Assembly (NCBI GenBank): GCA_949987565.1
Contig: OX465110.1
Coordinates: forward strand, 17,710,394-17,774,393
Length of the DNA stretch: 64,000 bases
DNA from: Luidia sarsii
Lineage: Eukaryota > Echinodermata > Asteroidea > Paxillosida > Luidiidae
Direction of reading: 5' to 3'
The notes beneath the pieces were generated by a model, which saw only the letters and a program-made list of their open reading frames with translations, had not been told where the DNA came from and searched no databases. Positions 48,893 to 60,598 of the stretch are shown here, in pieces. The position numbers and the translations under genes are program-made. Within the stretch, counting starts at the first letter, position 1, and each line of letters opens with the position of its first letter.

Positions 48893-50099
48893 TACCAAAT
48901 GTGGAAACTTTTTCTAGAAAGGCGAGTCAATCTGTCTTTGGCTTCATCAATTGCTCAAATTCATTCGGGATTATCGCAGATTTCTTCTTCTTTTTTTTTT
49001 AGATTGATTTTACATTTGCCTCAGTGAGACTGTAATTCAGAGACTTTGCCATCCCCCCCCCCAAAAAAAAACCCCACACCAAAACAAATAGAGCCCCAAA
49101 TGCTGATCTCTTTGCTAGAAAACAAGTTTAGGCAGTTTGTGCCTATTGACAACTGGCAAGACCAGTGAAGTAACTTCACTATTTTGAAGTGTTTTTTAGT
49201 CTTGCTTTATTTCTGAGCATTGATGTCATCTCATATTCAGGAAGCGGCGAAAATTCATTTCGCTTTACTGATTGACAGCCGCTGCGATAAAAAAAATTAA
49301 TCCACGGACGAACTCGCTTAAACCTTTCTACACAAGCTTGGCATCATGCAAAAATAGCATTTCTATTTGGTTTTCTTTCTTTATTAAATATTAAAAAAAA
49401 AAATCTTCAGACAATGAGGCAGACATTAGAAACCTCGTCACAGTTGCAGCCAGATTTGGACGACAAAAGAAAACGAAACTGCGAGTCAATTCAAATTATT
49501 GGCTCGCTATTGCAAATCAAGACCAAAAAAACCAAATTCAAGACAATTTTACACAGATTAATAACGTCTACCTTAATACTTCAAACTGTACACAATTATA
49601 CATCTTTAAAAAAAAGACCCAAAACAAAGTCTCCGCACAAGAATGGCACACATTTTTTTTCTCGGATTTGCTGGGCGGTCTCAGATGCACAAGGTAAGAC
49701 GGAGTAAAATCCAATCCAAAATTCATTAAAAAATATGGCGGTTTCCACTAAGGAACAGGATTCAAAAAATTATAACGATAAATGATTTAAAACAAAAGAT
49801 AATTTCGTGTCCCGGACTATGATAAAGATTTCTGTGGTTTTTTAAAATCTTTCTCCTTCCAAACCAATAAACTTGCATCATAAAAAATAGCTCTTCTTGC
49901 CATAAAAATTTAAAAACAAATGTCTTGGTAAAAAACACAATCGATATTTTATTTATAAAAAAAAGGGAGACATTTTATACTTGTGGAAATATCCCATTTT
50001 GTCTTCTCTTTTTTTTTTTTACAATTAAGAGAGGAAGGTATCATCATAAATTCTTTTTTCTTTTATTTACAGCTAATAGAGGGAATGAATTTCATCTGC

Positions 50100-50285
50100 A
50101 TCGTAGAAACATGGTGTCTGCGTCGAGGGGAACGTAATTCAACGAGGGTTTGCCCTACTCGACGTAATAAGCACAGCGGGCTTGGTGCTTTGCCCCGATT
50201 TGCCTGCCGAAAAAAAAAAAAAAAATTACAGGCAGCTTGAGCGGGATTCGGACCCTCGCTGTTATCTAGTGCAGACGTCTTCGGC
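50100..50285 (-). repeat. SINE family B copy
   Basis: This minus-strand copy has AATCCCGCTCAAGCTGCC beside a poly(T) run and GGGCAAAGCACCAAGCCC. Confidence 0.65.
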
Positions 50286-51035
50286 ATTTTTGTTTCTTTT
50301 ACGACCGCTTTCCGGCGACGGAGACTCAGCAGTGATTTGCTCGCGCAGCTCCTGGGGCATCAAAATGCCGAGGGCCCTGTGGGGTGGGGGGGGGGGGGGT
50401 GGGGGGTCCTTCTCCCAAGAGGAGGAGAGGAACCCACTCTCTGCCAACCGCTCGGACCTCCTGCAGCCAGCTGACTGATACTGGGATGGGGCCCGGTCGT
50501 AAGGTCGACGCACTTTTGTGCCCCGGGCACTGGTACCCCGGCGCGAGGTGGTAAACAGAGACAACGGAAGCTGCACGCACATGCAGATGGGCAATTCCAC
50601 GGGTTGGTATCTATTCTGTAACATAAGTTACCTCTCTTTTTTGTAGGGGGGGGGGCATATCTGCATGCATTTCAAGGATTCTTAAGAGGTACACTTAATG
50701 ATTCCATTCACACATTCGTTAATTGGAGTCCTTCAAGAATGACTGATCAAGGAATAAGTCAAAGTCACTTAATGTGTAACGTTACGTAAGTTACCATGGA
50801 GATGCCCAGCAGCATAAAGGTCCCAGAAGACAATCTCTGCAGCGTTATTTGTTGCCACAGCAACACCACCATCCGATCCTTTGATTGGTGGAATGGGGAA
50901 GGGTCCTGTCGCAGAAAAAAAAAAAAAAAACGTCCGCCGTGCGACTTGCGACATGCAGTGAAAAAGCGGTCGGCGAGCCTTGACGAGTTCTGGGAAGGCG
51001 ATGATGCGGCTGCGTGATGCGGCCTGCCGCGTCCT

Positions 51036-52976
51036 TTACAAGGCGGCGCACTGCAAGATGGCCGCCTTGAGGTCCTGCGTGGCGTTGGCCGCGTCCGTGA
51101 TCCGGTCCACCATCTCCTGCAGCGGGGCCACGGCCGGGTACTGCAGGGCGGCCGCCTTGGTGGTGTTGACGGCGCCGTTGAGCCAGTCGCACAGCGAGTC
51201 GCTGCAGCGGATGATGCGGGCCCGCACCTCGGGGTGCTGCAGGTTGTGGTGGAGCGTGTCGCCGATGAAGACCAGCCGGTGGCCGATCAGGATGATCTGC
51301 TTGCTGTGCGCCACGAAGACCTTGGGCGGCTGGTTGGCCTCGATGCAGGTGAAGAACACCTCGATGGCGCTGCCCATGCTGTTGACCAGCGACTCCACGT
51401 CCGCCACGTAGAAGGCCAGGATCTGCTTGTCGGCCGGCGGGAGGACGGAGGGCGTCTTGCCGGCCGGGTCGGTCACGATGATCTGCTTGCTGACCAGCGG
51501 GTCCCTCTTGGTCAGGAAGCCGTAGTCGGCCAGCCCTTCCTTGTTGTTCGGCGTACGGTCCAGATCGTCCGGCTGGTGGCCGGGGGTGCCGGTCGGCGGG
51601 GCGCCGGTCGGCGGGGCGCCGGTCGGCGGGAGCTGAGGCAGGGGCCGGGACTGGATGGTCCCCTTCGAGGCCACCTCCTTCTCCGGGGAGAGCCAGTTGG
51701 CGTTAGCGGCCGACGGTGGCGGCATCGGCAGAGGCCGCTCCTGGGGGCTGGTCAGATTCCGGCCCGAGGAGGAGGAGGAGGAGGAGGAGGACGACGGGCG
51801 GAAGAGCGCCGCGGCGTTCTCCTGGACCAGCGCCACAAAGCGCTTCAGGTCCTCGGCGACGCTGCGCGCCGACAGCGCGATCTGGTCCAGGTCGTTGGCC
51901 TGGCTGGTGCCCGGCCGGTAGACCAGCTTGGCCACCAGCCAGTTCATGTCGTCCAGGGCGGCGTGCGACCTGAGCATGGCCGCGTGCGACTCGCGCATGG
52001 ACTGCACGGCCGTGGCCAGCTTACCGGCCCAGGGCTCCTCGGCGTGGCGGCCGGCGCCGGCCGCGGCCGCGCAGGCCTGGGCAAACTCCAGGAACTCCTC
52101 CAGGGCCAGCTTGAGCTGGCGGCAGGCCGAGCGGATCTCGTGGATGCGCGGCTCCAGGTTGGACTGGTGGCGCCAGGTGCTGCTGACGTAGCTCATCAGG
52201 TAGGCCACGGCCGTCTCCAGCACCTGCTGCCGCTCCGTCAGCGAGTCCAGGGCCGAGGCCACGTCTGGGCCCCGGCCGCCGCCGGGCAGCGGCTCGTCCA
52301 GGCCGTCCGCCGACTTGGTCAGCCGCGACATGGACAGGAGGCTCATCTTGGCGTCAGCGCTGTCCACGGAGCCGCCGCGCTGGTGGACGGGGCTGGCGCC
52401 GCCCGAGCGGGGCTGGTCCCGGCTGACCTGGGGCGGGATGTCGTAGACGTGGTCGTAGGTGCCCTCGTCGGCGGTCGTCGTCCGCGTCTTGGACGGGCTG
52501 TCGTACAGCCCCTGCGTCGTCATCGCCGTGGTGGCGTCGGCGGCAGAGCTTGAGGGGCTGCTGTGGAGCTCCTCCCCGCCCATCTTGCCGTCGCCCAGCA
52601 GCGACGGTCTCTTGGCGGACTGTGCATCGTGCATCGGCGGCACGTCGTACACGTCCGTCGGGTAGCCGCGCTGTCCCGACCCGGGCAGCGTGTCGTAAAG
52701 GTCTATGGAGTTGCTGCCGTTGGACAGAGGCGCCGCTGTTGTCTTCTCTGGTGATGACAGCTGTCTGATCGCCGCAGTCTTCTCCGGTGATGAGAGCTGT
52801 CTGACCGCCGCAGTCCTCGGACCGACCTGCTGCGAGCTGGGCACGTCGTAGACGTCCGTGGGCGACTTGGGGGGGCTCTCCACTCCCTTGCTGTCCACTT
52901 TGATCTGCGGCAGCGAGTGCGGCTCCGCAGCCCCTCTAATCTCCTTGTTGCCGGCCGGCAGCACATCGTAGGTCTC

Positions 52977-53007
<31 letters not shown>

Positions 53008-53375
53008 GGCTGTTGCTGTTGCAGAAATTGCTGCTGCAACTTGGGGGAGTCGTACAGCTCGTTGGCCGAGGGCTTGCGGAGCCCGGCCGGGGAGTCGTAG
53101 ACCTCCGAGGTCGGGGGTGAGGTCGGGGGCGGCGACGGGGACTTGGACGATGACTGCTGCAGGCCGGGCGGGACGTCGTAGGTGTCGCCCGCCGACACCT
53201 GGTGGGTGAGGGGACTCCGGGCGGCGCCCGGCACCGTCCCGTAGCGCAGGCTCTGCTGGCTGTAGCCGGTGCCCCGCACGGGCGGGACGTCGTAGTCATC
53301 CTGTCTGTTGGCCGAACGCAGGCCGCTGGGACTGTCGTACAGATAGGACTGACCGATCCTCTGTGGAGTCTTAAT
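51036..53375 (-). CDS. BCAR1: BCAR1 homologue exon 3 (substrate to FAT-like domain)
   Basis: It has 779 codons plus TAA (51036-51038), beginning IKTPQRIGQSYLYDSPSG after TTTTGCAG. The plus-strand frame at 51234-52553 is a shadow of this exon. Confidence 0.95.
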
Positions 53376-56300
53376 CTGCAAAATAGGACAGACCAACCAA
53401 AAATTTAGGAATTTATGAAAATAGCAATGTGACTTTAACCCGAGATCTCAGGGTTGCATATTGGATGGTCACAACCGATCTTGCCCTTTTTAAAAGGGAT
53501 GTTAATTCCTATCTCCGGCCTTCCTGAGTCCCTCTCTATCTCCTTCTTTCTCTGGCCCGTAACCTTGAAGGGCTTTTCAGCCTTGTTTTGGGCACTTTTG
53601 CAACAAACAAAAAAACCCACGAGGTGGTTCGACCGTTAGTTACCCCCACTAAGATTTTCTCTGGCAATCTTAGTTAGTGTCCCTAGGCGATAAAGTGCGC
53701 GCTTTCATTTCTGAGCCAAACAGAGAACAACTGAACCACATTCTTGGTTTTGACTTCCTACTAAAAAAGAATGCTCTAAGATGCACTTTCACACACTGTT
53801 GGCATGCTTTCACCCTCAAAGGCCATTTTCCTCTTACAAAAACAAAAACTAAAACTACATGTACCTAATCGAATAAATAAATAAAAGGCAGAAAGAAAGG
53901 AACTCGCTCGAATTAAATCTCAAATCAAAACAGAAACGGGAAGAGAACGCAAAATAGGATCTGCTGTAATCGGAGATTCAAGCCCAATACAAGATTGCGA
54001 CTTTAAATCGTGCAATACTGTATTTCCTTACATACATGTGCATGCACTGTACATGCACATTGAAGATACAAAAATCATACTTCAATTATTCATGATTCAG
54101 TCAGAGCATGGTCAGAGGGACTTGAGCCCTTTTTACACGAGCGCCGAAACAATGTCTGCAAAACTTGGCGCCGGATGCCTGACAACATGGTTGCTTGCGA
54201 TTTCATCGCAGCCATTCAGACGGCACAACGCAGCGCAGTAGCGAACATCCCTCGTTGTTCCGCATTTGCATGCAAAGTCAGAGATTATTTTCGTATTGCA
54301 AACAATTGCTGCACAGTTCTAGAAATGGCAAAGAAACTGTTGAGCTTCTTTTGTTGTTGTACCCGTGTGCCATACAAGGAGCAAGTATCGGCACTCGACA
54401 GTCTACTACTCTTCTTTAAGATACACTGTCTGCATTTTGAGAAACATAACATAATATCAGGGTGTCCTGCCAAGGGTGGGTCATGAACTGTGTGGATGAT
54501 AAAGCCATCACGTACAGGATACCGGTACATGTAGTTTACAATGTAATTCTAGATGCATGTTTGTATTGTAGACATGCATACATATAAGTATCCATGTCAA
54601 TTATCATACATGTAGATATACATGTATGTCATCTAGACATGCATTGAACCTTCATAACAGTACGTACATGTACTGTTTCTACACATACACAAATGTACAC
54701 ATACATGTACAGTACATGTACATGTACAATGTATGGGCTATTGTACATGTACAGTACAATGGACAGAACAGTACATGTACACTGTACTGTCCATGTACAT
54801 ACCATGTACATGTACATGTATGCTCATACAGAGTACTGTACCGGTATGTACATGTACATGAACATGTACATGTACTCTGCTTACCAGCACATTGTGTACA
54901 GTGTAGGATTCAAGATTCCCCATTTCATGTATAATGTACTTTCCGTAGTCAGGAGACTGTCCTTTGGTCAAGATACAGTACACCGATGGTGGACAGAACA
55001 TTCCGTTTCAAACGCTGAGTCCATCGGGACGGTTCAGAACCACGCACAGCCACACACTCTCAAAAAGAGCCCGCAGCACCGCAGACCAACCCTTGACTCT
55101 ACCTCCACCCTGAACAGACTGAAATCTCATCAAAAAACTTGACAACGAGCTCTCCGGCTAATGGAATTTTTGGGCAGGATAACCAGACTGATTGGGGGGC
55201 CCGTCAATTACCGGGAAAAACAATCCGGAGAAACTAAAAAAACTCATTTATACACTGTACAGCAACATGTAACTCTTTTGGCAAATTCACTCAATCCCTA
55301 AATGCACACTCATGTACACGTGCGATCAAGGGAACTTCAGAAAAAAAGACAGAAAGCTCTGATCGAACACGCACTTCTCAAGTTTTCGTCGACCGACCTC
55401 CCCTCCATTCTTGTCAACGGCCGGACAAATTCATTACACCCTTGCGCCGCTCCCTAATCTCGTAATTCCTCCAAAAGCTGGGAAAAATGAAAGGGGATAT
55501 TCGACAGTTTCATTGAAAAGAATGAAACAAATCAAACAAAAATCGCCGTCGCCGAACAAAAACCGCGACCACAAAAAACCACCCTGGATAAACACGCAAG
55601 ACGGCCCAAAGTAACGAACACGAGATTGAAATCCGAGGCGGTTTAATTACGGGCGAGTTCGGGATCGGTGACTGACACTAGCACCTGGTGACTGAAAACA
55701 GACGCAGGGTGGAGTGCGGGTCTGGTGCCTCGCCTCCTCCTATTGAAAACCCGTGTGACCATGACAAGGGGATCCCGACTATTTTGGGCTCTTGTATTTT
55801 CGGCGGCTTAGATTTCACTTACAGAGAGTGGTGGTATTTTTTTTTTATATTTTTTTTTTCAGGTTTCTTTTTCTTCTTTAATTCAGAAACCGATTGGGAG
55901 TTTTTTGGCCCAAGAAATTTCACGACAGATGAAAAATTGGCATCTGCCTGTCTTTTTTTTACAACCCAGATTTGTTCATTACTCAAACATTCTTCTATCC
56001 TTTTGCCCATTCAGAATGGTCCAGCTAGGATGAGAACTTCAGACGCCTCAACGTTTACTCGCAAGCTGCAAATTTTTGTCGGCCACATCATCGGGCATTG
56101 TGGCACATTTCTGTTCACTTTCTGAAGGACTTATGCAGAGGTGAAGCTAATCTGAGGCAGCAGGAGCGTCCAGATCGACTGCAAAAATGGACGAGACTCT
56201 TTCTTTCTTTTTTTTGCACGGTGAAATCGCAATGAGGAAAGTTTTTGTGGTGACACCAAGTTTAGTCACCCCTCTTTTGGGGGCGAGTGTGGCTCTGAGA

Positions 56301-59300
56301 AGAGCCGGTAACTCACAGCCTCCCGATGAAGGGCAGAGCACACACTGCTCCGAAACGTAGAGTGACCGGCTCTTCTCAGGGCCACTCTCTCTTTCTCCGT
56401 CTCTCTCACCCTCTTCCTCCCTCCGCCCCCCCTCTCTCTCTCTTTCTCTCTCACCCCCTCTCTCTCCCTCTCTTCTGTCCCCATCTCTCTCTTCTCTATC
56501 TTTCTCTCCCTCTCTTCTGTCCCCCATCTCTCTCTTCTCTATCTTTCTCTCTCTTCCCCCTCTCTTCCCCTCTCTCTTTCTCCGTCTCTCTCACCCTCTC
56601 CCTCCCTCCCCCCTCTCTCTTTCTCTCTCTCTCCCTCTCTCTCTCCCTCTCTTCTGTCCCCATCTCTCTCTTCTCTATCTTTCTCTCTCTTCCCCTCTCT
56701 CTTTCTCTGTATCTCTCCCTCTCCCCTCTCTCTTCTCTCTCTTCTCTCTCTGTTCTCTCTCTCTCTCTTCCCTTTTCCTGTCTCTCTCCCCCTACCCCCT
56801 CTCTCTCCCTCTCTCATTCTCTCTATTATCTCTCTCTTCTCTCTTTCTTCTCTCTTTCTGTGTCTCCCTCTCTCTCCCCCAGCCCCCTCTCTCTCCCCCA
56901 ACCCCCTCTCTTTCCCCTCTCTCTTGGCATCATCAGACGGAGAAGGGGAGAGAGAGAGAGAGGAGAGGGAGAGAGGGATAGAGAGAAAGAGAAGAGAGAT
57001 TAAACAACTTTCACAAGGTGCCACTGCAAACTTTCCCCAATGTGCACAAATGGAGTTCTTCCTGTTAACCTTTTGCCAAAAAAAAACCCAACCCAAATAA
57101 CAAAACCAAACCAGCTTTGCTTGGTGTTTGGCAGTGCGTGCGAGGGTCAACACTTGCCTCCCTAGGAGGAAACTCAGCCTGTCCTTGCGGGAAGGAAGTG
57201 TCCCAATGCAAAACTTCCTCCTTTCGGAGGAGGCCCACACGTACTTGTACATCTTTTGTTTGAGTTGTTGGTGTGTTTCACACACTGCCTCAAACAAACT
57301 TTATTTTGGCGACTGCAGTGCCGTAATGAATGCAGTATCAATAACTTATGTCAATCAAGTGTATGCAAATCTACAAAAAATACATTTACAAAATAATACA
57401 GATGTACATGTACTGTGAATGTGTGTACATGTACGTGTACACATACATGTACGTAGTCTGTGTGGTGTACAAGTATGTGTGTTTTGTACATCAAATCTCT
57501 TTGTGTACATATGTGCATGCACATGTACATGCACATTAGCTTTATGTAGGTACGTGTTTATGTGTAACTTATGTACATACATTGTACATGTACTGTACAG
57601 TGTACACTGTACATGTACACGTACATGTGTACGTACACTATAATGTAGATGTATGGCACATATTTACATGTCCACATGTACATATAACGTGTATTTCACT
57701 GTAAAGATCGGTGCAAAAGATGTTGCATGGAACTGCTTCCCGGATACAATGGCCCAAATCATACCAATCTGGTTCCTTGCAGAACCTTTCCCTGAGAGGC
57801 AAGATTTGGGGAAATGTACTGCTTGCATTGGGACATCATTGCTCTCTTTCTCAAAAAAAAAAATATCAAAAAAAAAAATCTGAGAAACGCATGTGCTGTA
57901 CAATCATCGCAGGAGCATTATACGGACCCAAATTCCAAGAACCCTTAATGGCTCTTTCCAACTGATGGTTTCTCACTTTATGTCTCACTCTTAGCTTAGC
58001 AGGATAACTTTACTACTTTAGCCAAGCGATTCTCTGCTTAACCCTCTCTCTGTCTCTGACTGTCTAACTGTCTGTCTCTTTTTGTTCCTCTCTGTCTCTC
58101 TGTCTGTCTGTTAGTATGTCTCTCTCTCTGTTTCTCTAAGTCTCTCTCCATCTCTGTCTCTCTCTCCCACTCTGTCTCTGTCTGTCTGCCTGCCCGTATC
58201 TGTGTCTGTCTCTCTCTATCTCTCTGTCTGTCTCTCTCTCTCTGTCTCTTTCCCTATGTCTCTCTGTGTGTCTTTCTCTGTCTCTCTCTCTCTCTGTCTC
58301 TCCAAGTTCTGTCTCCCTCTGCTTCTCTGCCTGTCTCCCCCTCTGTCTCTCTGCCTATCTGTCTGTCTCTCTGCCTGTCTCTCTCTCTCTCACCTTTTGC
58401 GCCGTCTGGGAGGGGGGCGGGCTGTGCGGCGTCTCGTACATGCCGGCCAGGAGCTTCAGCCGGTTGCCGGGGGCGATTCCCTGGCGCCCGTTGAGCGAGC
58501 ACAGCCACCAGCCCTCCAGGCCGCTGGTGTTCTGCTCCAGGACGGTCACGATGTCGCCTTTGCGGAAGGAGAGCTCGTCCGGCGCCTCCGCCTGGTTGTC
58601 GTACAGGGCCCGGGCTAGCACGTGCTGCGAGACGAGACGGAGAAGAAGGCGGGCGATCAATTTCAAACATTTCCCGGCACACATTTCTCAGCAAGCCGAA
58701 TCATAGCTCCAATGGGAGGAGAACTGCCACAGAGCGCAAAAGCGAACGAAAACCTTCCGGAAACTCGGAGAGTTCGGACAACACGTCCGTTCGTAATGGC
58801 GCTTCGAAAAAGAGGAAGATCATGGCGGCTATGCCACTAGGCATCATGGGAGATGAGGGCGCACTACCAGTTGATCAAGAATTTAGCGAATGGCATAATA
58901 GTCTAGGGAAATATGCAACTCGTATGGTAATCTGGGTAGGAGAAGGCAGTAGACACATGTGTATTTCCAAGCCAAAAATCGGAATCTGTTGTAAAGAGCT
59001 TGTAAAAAGTGATACATTCTTTACCAAAAAAGAGGAATGATTCCTCCAAAATAGGAATGGTTGGCAGCTATGCTGAATTCCTCATAATCATCAAGTTCAA
59101 AACGAAAGACAACCCAAACATTGTGAACTTTCAACATTTTGTGTACCCATTGTAAGTGGAGCTTGATTACACAACAAAGGGCCTAATCAAAGTCCTAATG
59201 CCACATACTGTACCAATGATTAATACATTACACGATTAATTAATGGCTGTTGAATACAATAGCGCTGTTCGTTCAGGGTTGCATTCTGGCCAACCCTGAC

Positions 59301-60598
59301 CGGACCAAAGTGCAGTGACATCCTAGCACCGCACAAACTTGTACGTAGATGTGTCTGACAAACAGGCTACATGTATATCCATTTGGGGGTACAGGAAACC
59401 ACTTGTTTTGTACTAAGCAAGGGAAACTTGTACTAAGCTTTATAGTGTACATGTACAAGTATACACACAGCAATAGTGTCGTTTGCAGATGTACATGTAC
59501 ATTACATGTACATGTGCAGATGGAGGAAAAGATTCATGTATTCATTGTACATACACATTTACAGTATTGTACAGAACATACGGACATGGACAGGAATATG
59601 TACACATTATGGGTACTTAGATGTAAATGGTTTTACTGTTTGTGATGTACATGTACATACCATGTATGTACATGAACCGGTAATTATACAGTACAGTACT
59701 TGCAGACATCTACAGATGTTATGTACATTGTACATACACACTATACATGTAGATGTTTGTGTGTACTGTAATACTTTCTTTGATTGAAAGTGTACTGTAC
59801 ATGTACGTACGTTCTAGTATGTACAGTACAGTTATGTACATATTTATTTTGCACATGAAATAGTGCCACTACAAGCAAGAAGTTCAGACATGAGGAATTT
59901 CAACATGAGGAATTCTACCATTTACAAACTGTGTAAATTAGAAGTAAGTCTGTGGACATTGATGTTTCTGGTCTTCCCAATGTTGTATTGCCTTTAAAGC
60001 CCCTACACAACATTGGTAAGATCGAAAAACAGAAATGTTCATAGATTTACATGAAACTGTATAAGCTTAAAGATGGTTATAGTAGAAACCTCGCACTGAA
60101 ATATTTCTGCCTAAAATTCTGTATTTTTGGAGAAAAGAGAAAAGAAATCGTTTACGTCTCACCCCTAGATCTAAACATTTTCGCAGAACAAATGGAGCAG
60201 TTATTCACTTTTTTCTCGAGACTCGATTGACAGATTGAGCTGAAATTTTCAAAGCTGTGCTATTTCATGCACATGCTGGATCAGACAACGAATGGATGCT
60301 ATTCTTTGACCTCGACCAATGTTGTGTTATCCCTTTAAATCCACGCGATCTTTCCTCCTACGCCTTACGTATCGCGATCTTTTCGCCTTACCGAGTCGTT
60401 GAGGGCGCCTTCCATGGGCACATAGTCGGGTTCCTCATCCTGAGCGGCCGGCACCTCGTCCTTGCAGACCGGCGCCTTGCTCTCCACCTTGCAGAAGCCC
60501 ATGTACTCGTAGTCCAGGTCCGTGCTATTCCCCCTCTCCACCATGGAGGCCTGCCTGATGTACATCTCCCTAGGCCGGCCGGTCCACAGCAGCGGCAT
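51036..60598 (-). CDS. BCAR1: p130Cas/BCAR1-family adaptor protein
   Basis: Three phase-0 exons give 925 residues. Order: a 69-residue N-terminal exon, an SH3 domain (about 72-130; ALYDN, ELSFRKGDIVTVLEQ, GWWLCSL, GIAPGNRL), a substrate domain with nine YDxP motifs, a poly-Gln run, a helical serine-rich-type domain, Src-SH3-type ligands RPLPMPPP and RPLPQLPP, and a C-terminal FAT-like bundle starting ADKQILAFYVADVES and ending AAILQCAAL. Cas proteins are cytoplasmic scaffolds at focal adhesions: FAK binds the SH3, Src phosphorylates YxxP, and Crk docks. The vertebrate-type YDYV Src-SH2 site is not seen; DYGFLTKRDP lies in the expected area. Which Cas paralogue it matches cannot be told; a single pre-duplication Cas gene is likely. 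Confidence 0.92.
52978..53010 (-). repeat. CAG run coding for poly-Gln in BCAR1
   Basis: CTGCTG repeats on the plus strand code for about ten Gln within a longer Gln-rich stretch (QQQFLQQQQPQQQQ) in the substrate domain. Confidence 0.95.
54520..54880. repeat. GTACATGTAC palindrome field 1
   Basis: It is dense in TACATGTAC and related self-complementary words. The Tyr/Met/His/Val frames here are artefacts. Confidence 0.9.
56230..57035. mobile_element. Foldback element copy 3, interrupted by C/T tract
   Basis: The left part has GTGGTGACACCAAGTTTAGT, a hairpin spacer (CCGATGAAGGGCAGAGCACA, then GCTCCGAAACGTAG) and the inverted CCGGCTCTTCTCAGGGCCAC. The right arm GGTGCCACTGCAAAC lies near 57017 after about 600 bp of C/T repeats. 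Confidence 0.6.
56390..57000. repeat. CTCTCC tract
   Basis: A pyrimidine tract that turns into a short GA tract at 56940. Its frames are artefacts. Confidence 0.9.
57405..57660. repeat. GTACATGTAC palindrome field 2
   Basis: TGTACATGTAC and TACATGTACGT words recur across about 250 bp. Confidence 0.9.
58020..58393. repeat. CTCTGTCT tract abutting the SH3 exon donor
   Basis: A CTGTCT/CTCT microsatellite runs directly up to the donor of the SH3 exon (GTGAGAGAGAGAG on the transcript strand). Confidence 0.95.
58394..58624 (-). CDS. BCAR1: BCAR1 homologue exon 2 (SH3 domain)
   Basis: Seventy-seven codons begin HVLARALYDNQAEAPDELSF after CTCGCAG and end PPSQTAQK before GTGAGA. This is a complete Cas-type SH3. 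Confidence 0.95.
59450..59830. repeat. GTACATGTAC palindrome field 3
   Basis: GTACATGTACAT-type words are scattered through BCAR1 intron 1. Confidence 0.85.
59993..60339. mobile_element. TIR element family C
   Basis: It is bounded by TTTAAAGCCCCTACACAACA and the inverted CCAATGTTGTGTTATCCCTT, and lies 52 bp from the BCAR1 exon 1 donor. Confidence 0.8.
60392..60598 (-). CDS. BCAR1: BCAR1 homologue exon 1 (N-terminal extension)
   Basis: Sixty-nine codons from ATG 60598 (MPLLWTGRPREMYIRQ) end GALNDS before GTAAGG. It contains DLDYEYMGF and EEPDYVPMEG, tyrosine motifs of the SH2-ligand kind (YVPM fits YxxM). Later in-frame ATGs exist at codons 12 and 19. Its link to exon 2 rests on phase and the donor only. 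Confidence 0.65.

Larger units (their letters stand above)
45137..51035. other. Spacer between SMIM13 and BCAR1 homologues
   Basis: About 5.9 kb hold a SINE A fragment (45955-46025), family F motif (46105-46155), GGGGTA array, octamer cluster, family G copy, TIR element at 48713, and a SINE B copy (50100-50285), most listed separately. No convincing exon was found. GTTGCCACAGCAAC (50851-50864) is an X-box-like word just past the BCAR1 stop. Confidence 0.4.
53376..58393. other. BCAR1 intron 2
   Basis: Five kilobases hold GTACATGTAC fields, a foldback copy and C/T-rich tracts listed separately. No extra exon was recognised; an extra phase-0 exon cannot be excluded. Confidence 0.5.

Noticed and set aside
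51234..52553. A 439-codon plus-strand frame
   Set aside because: It is a G+C-rich shadow opposite the BCAR1 exon.
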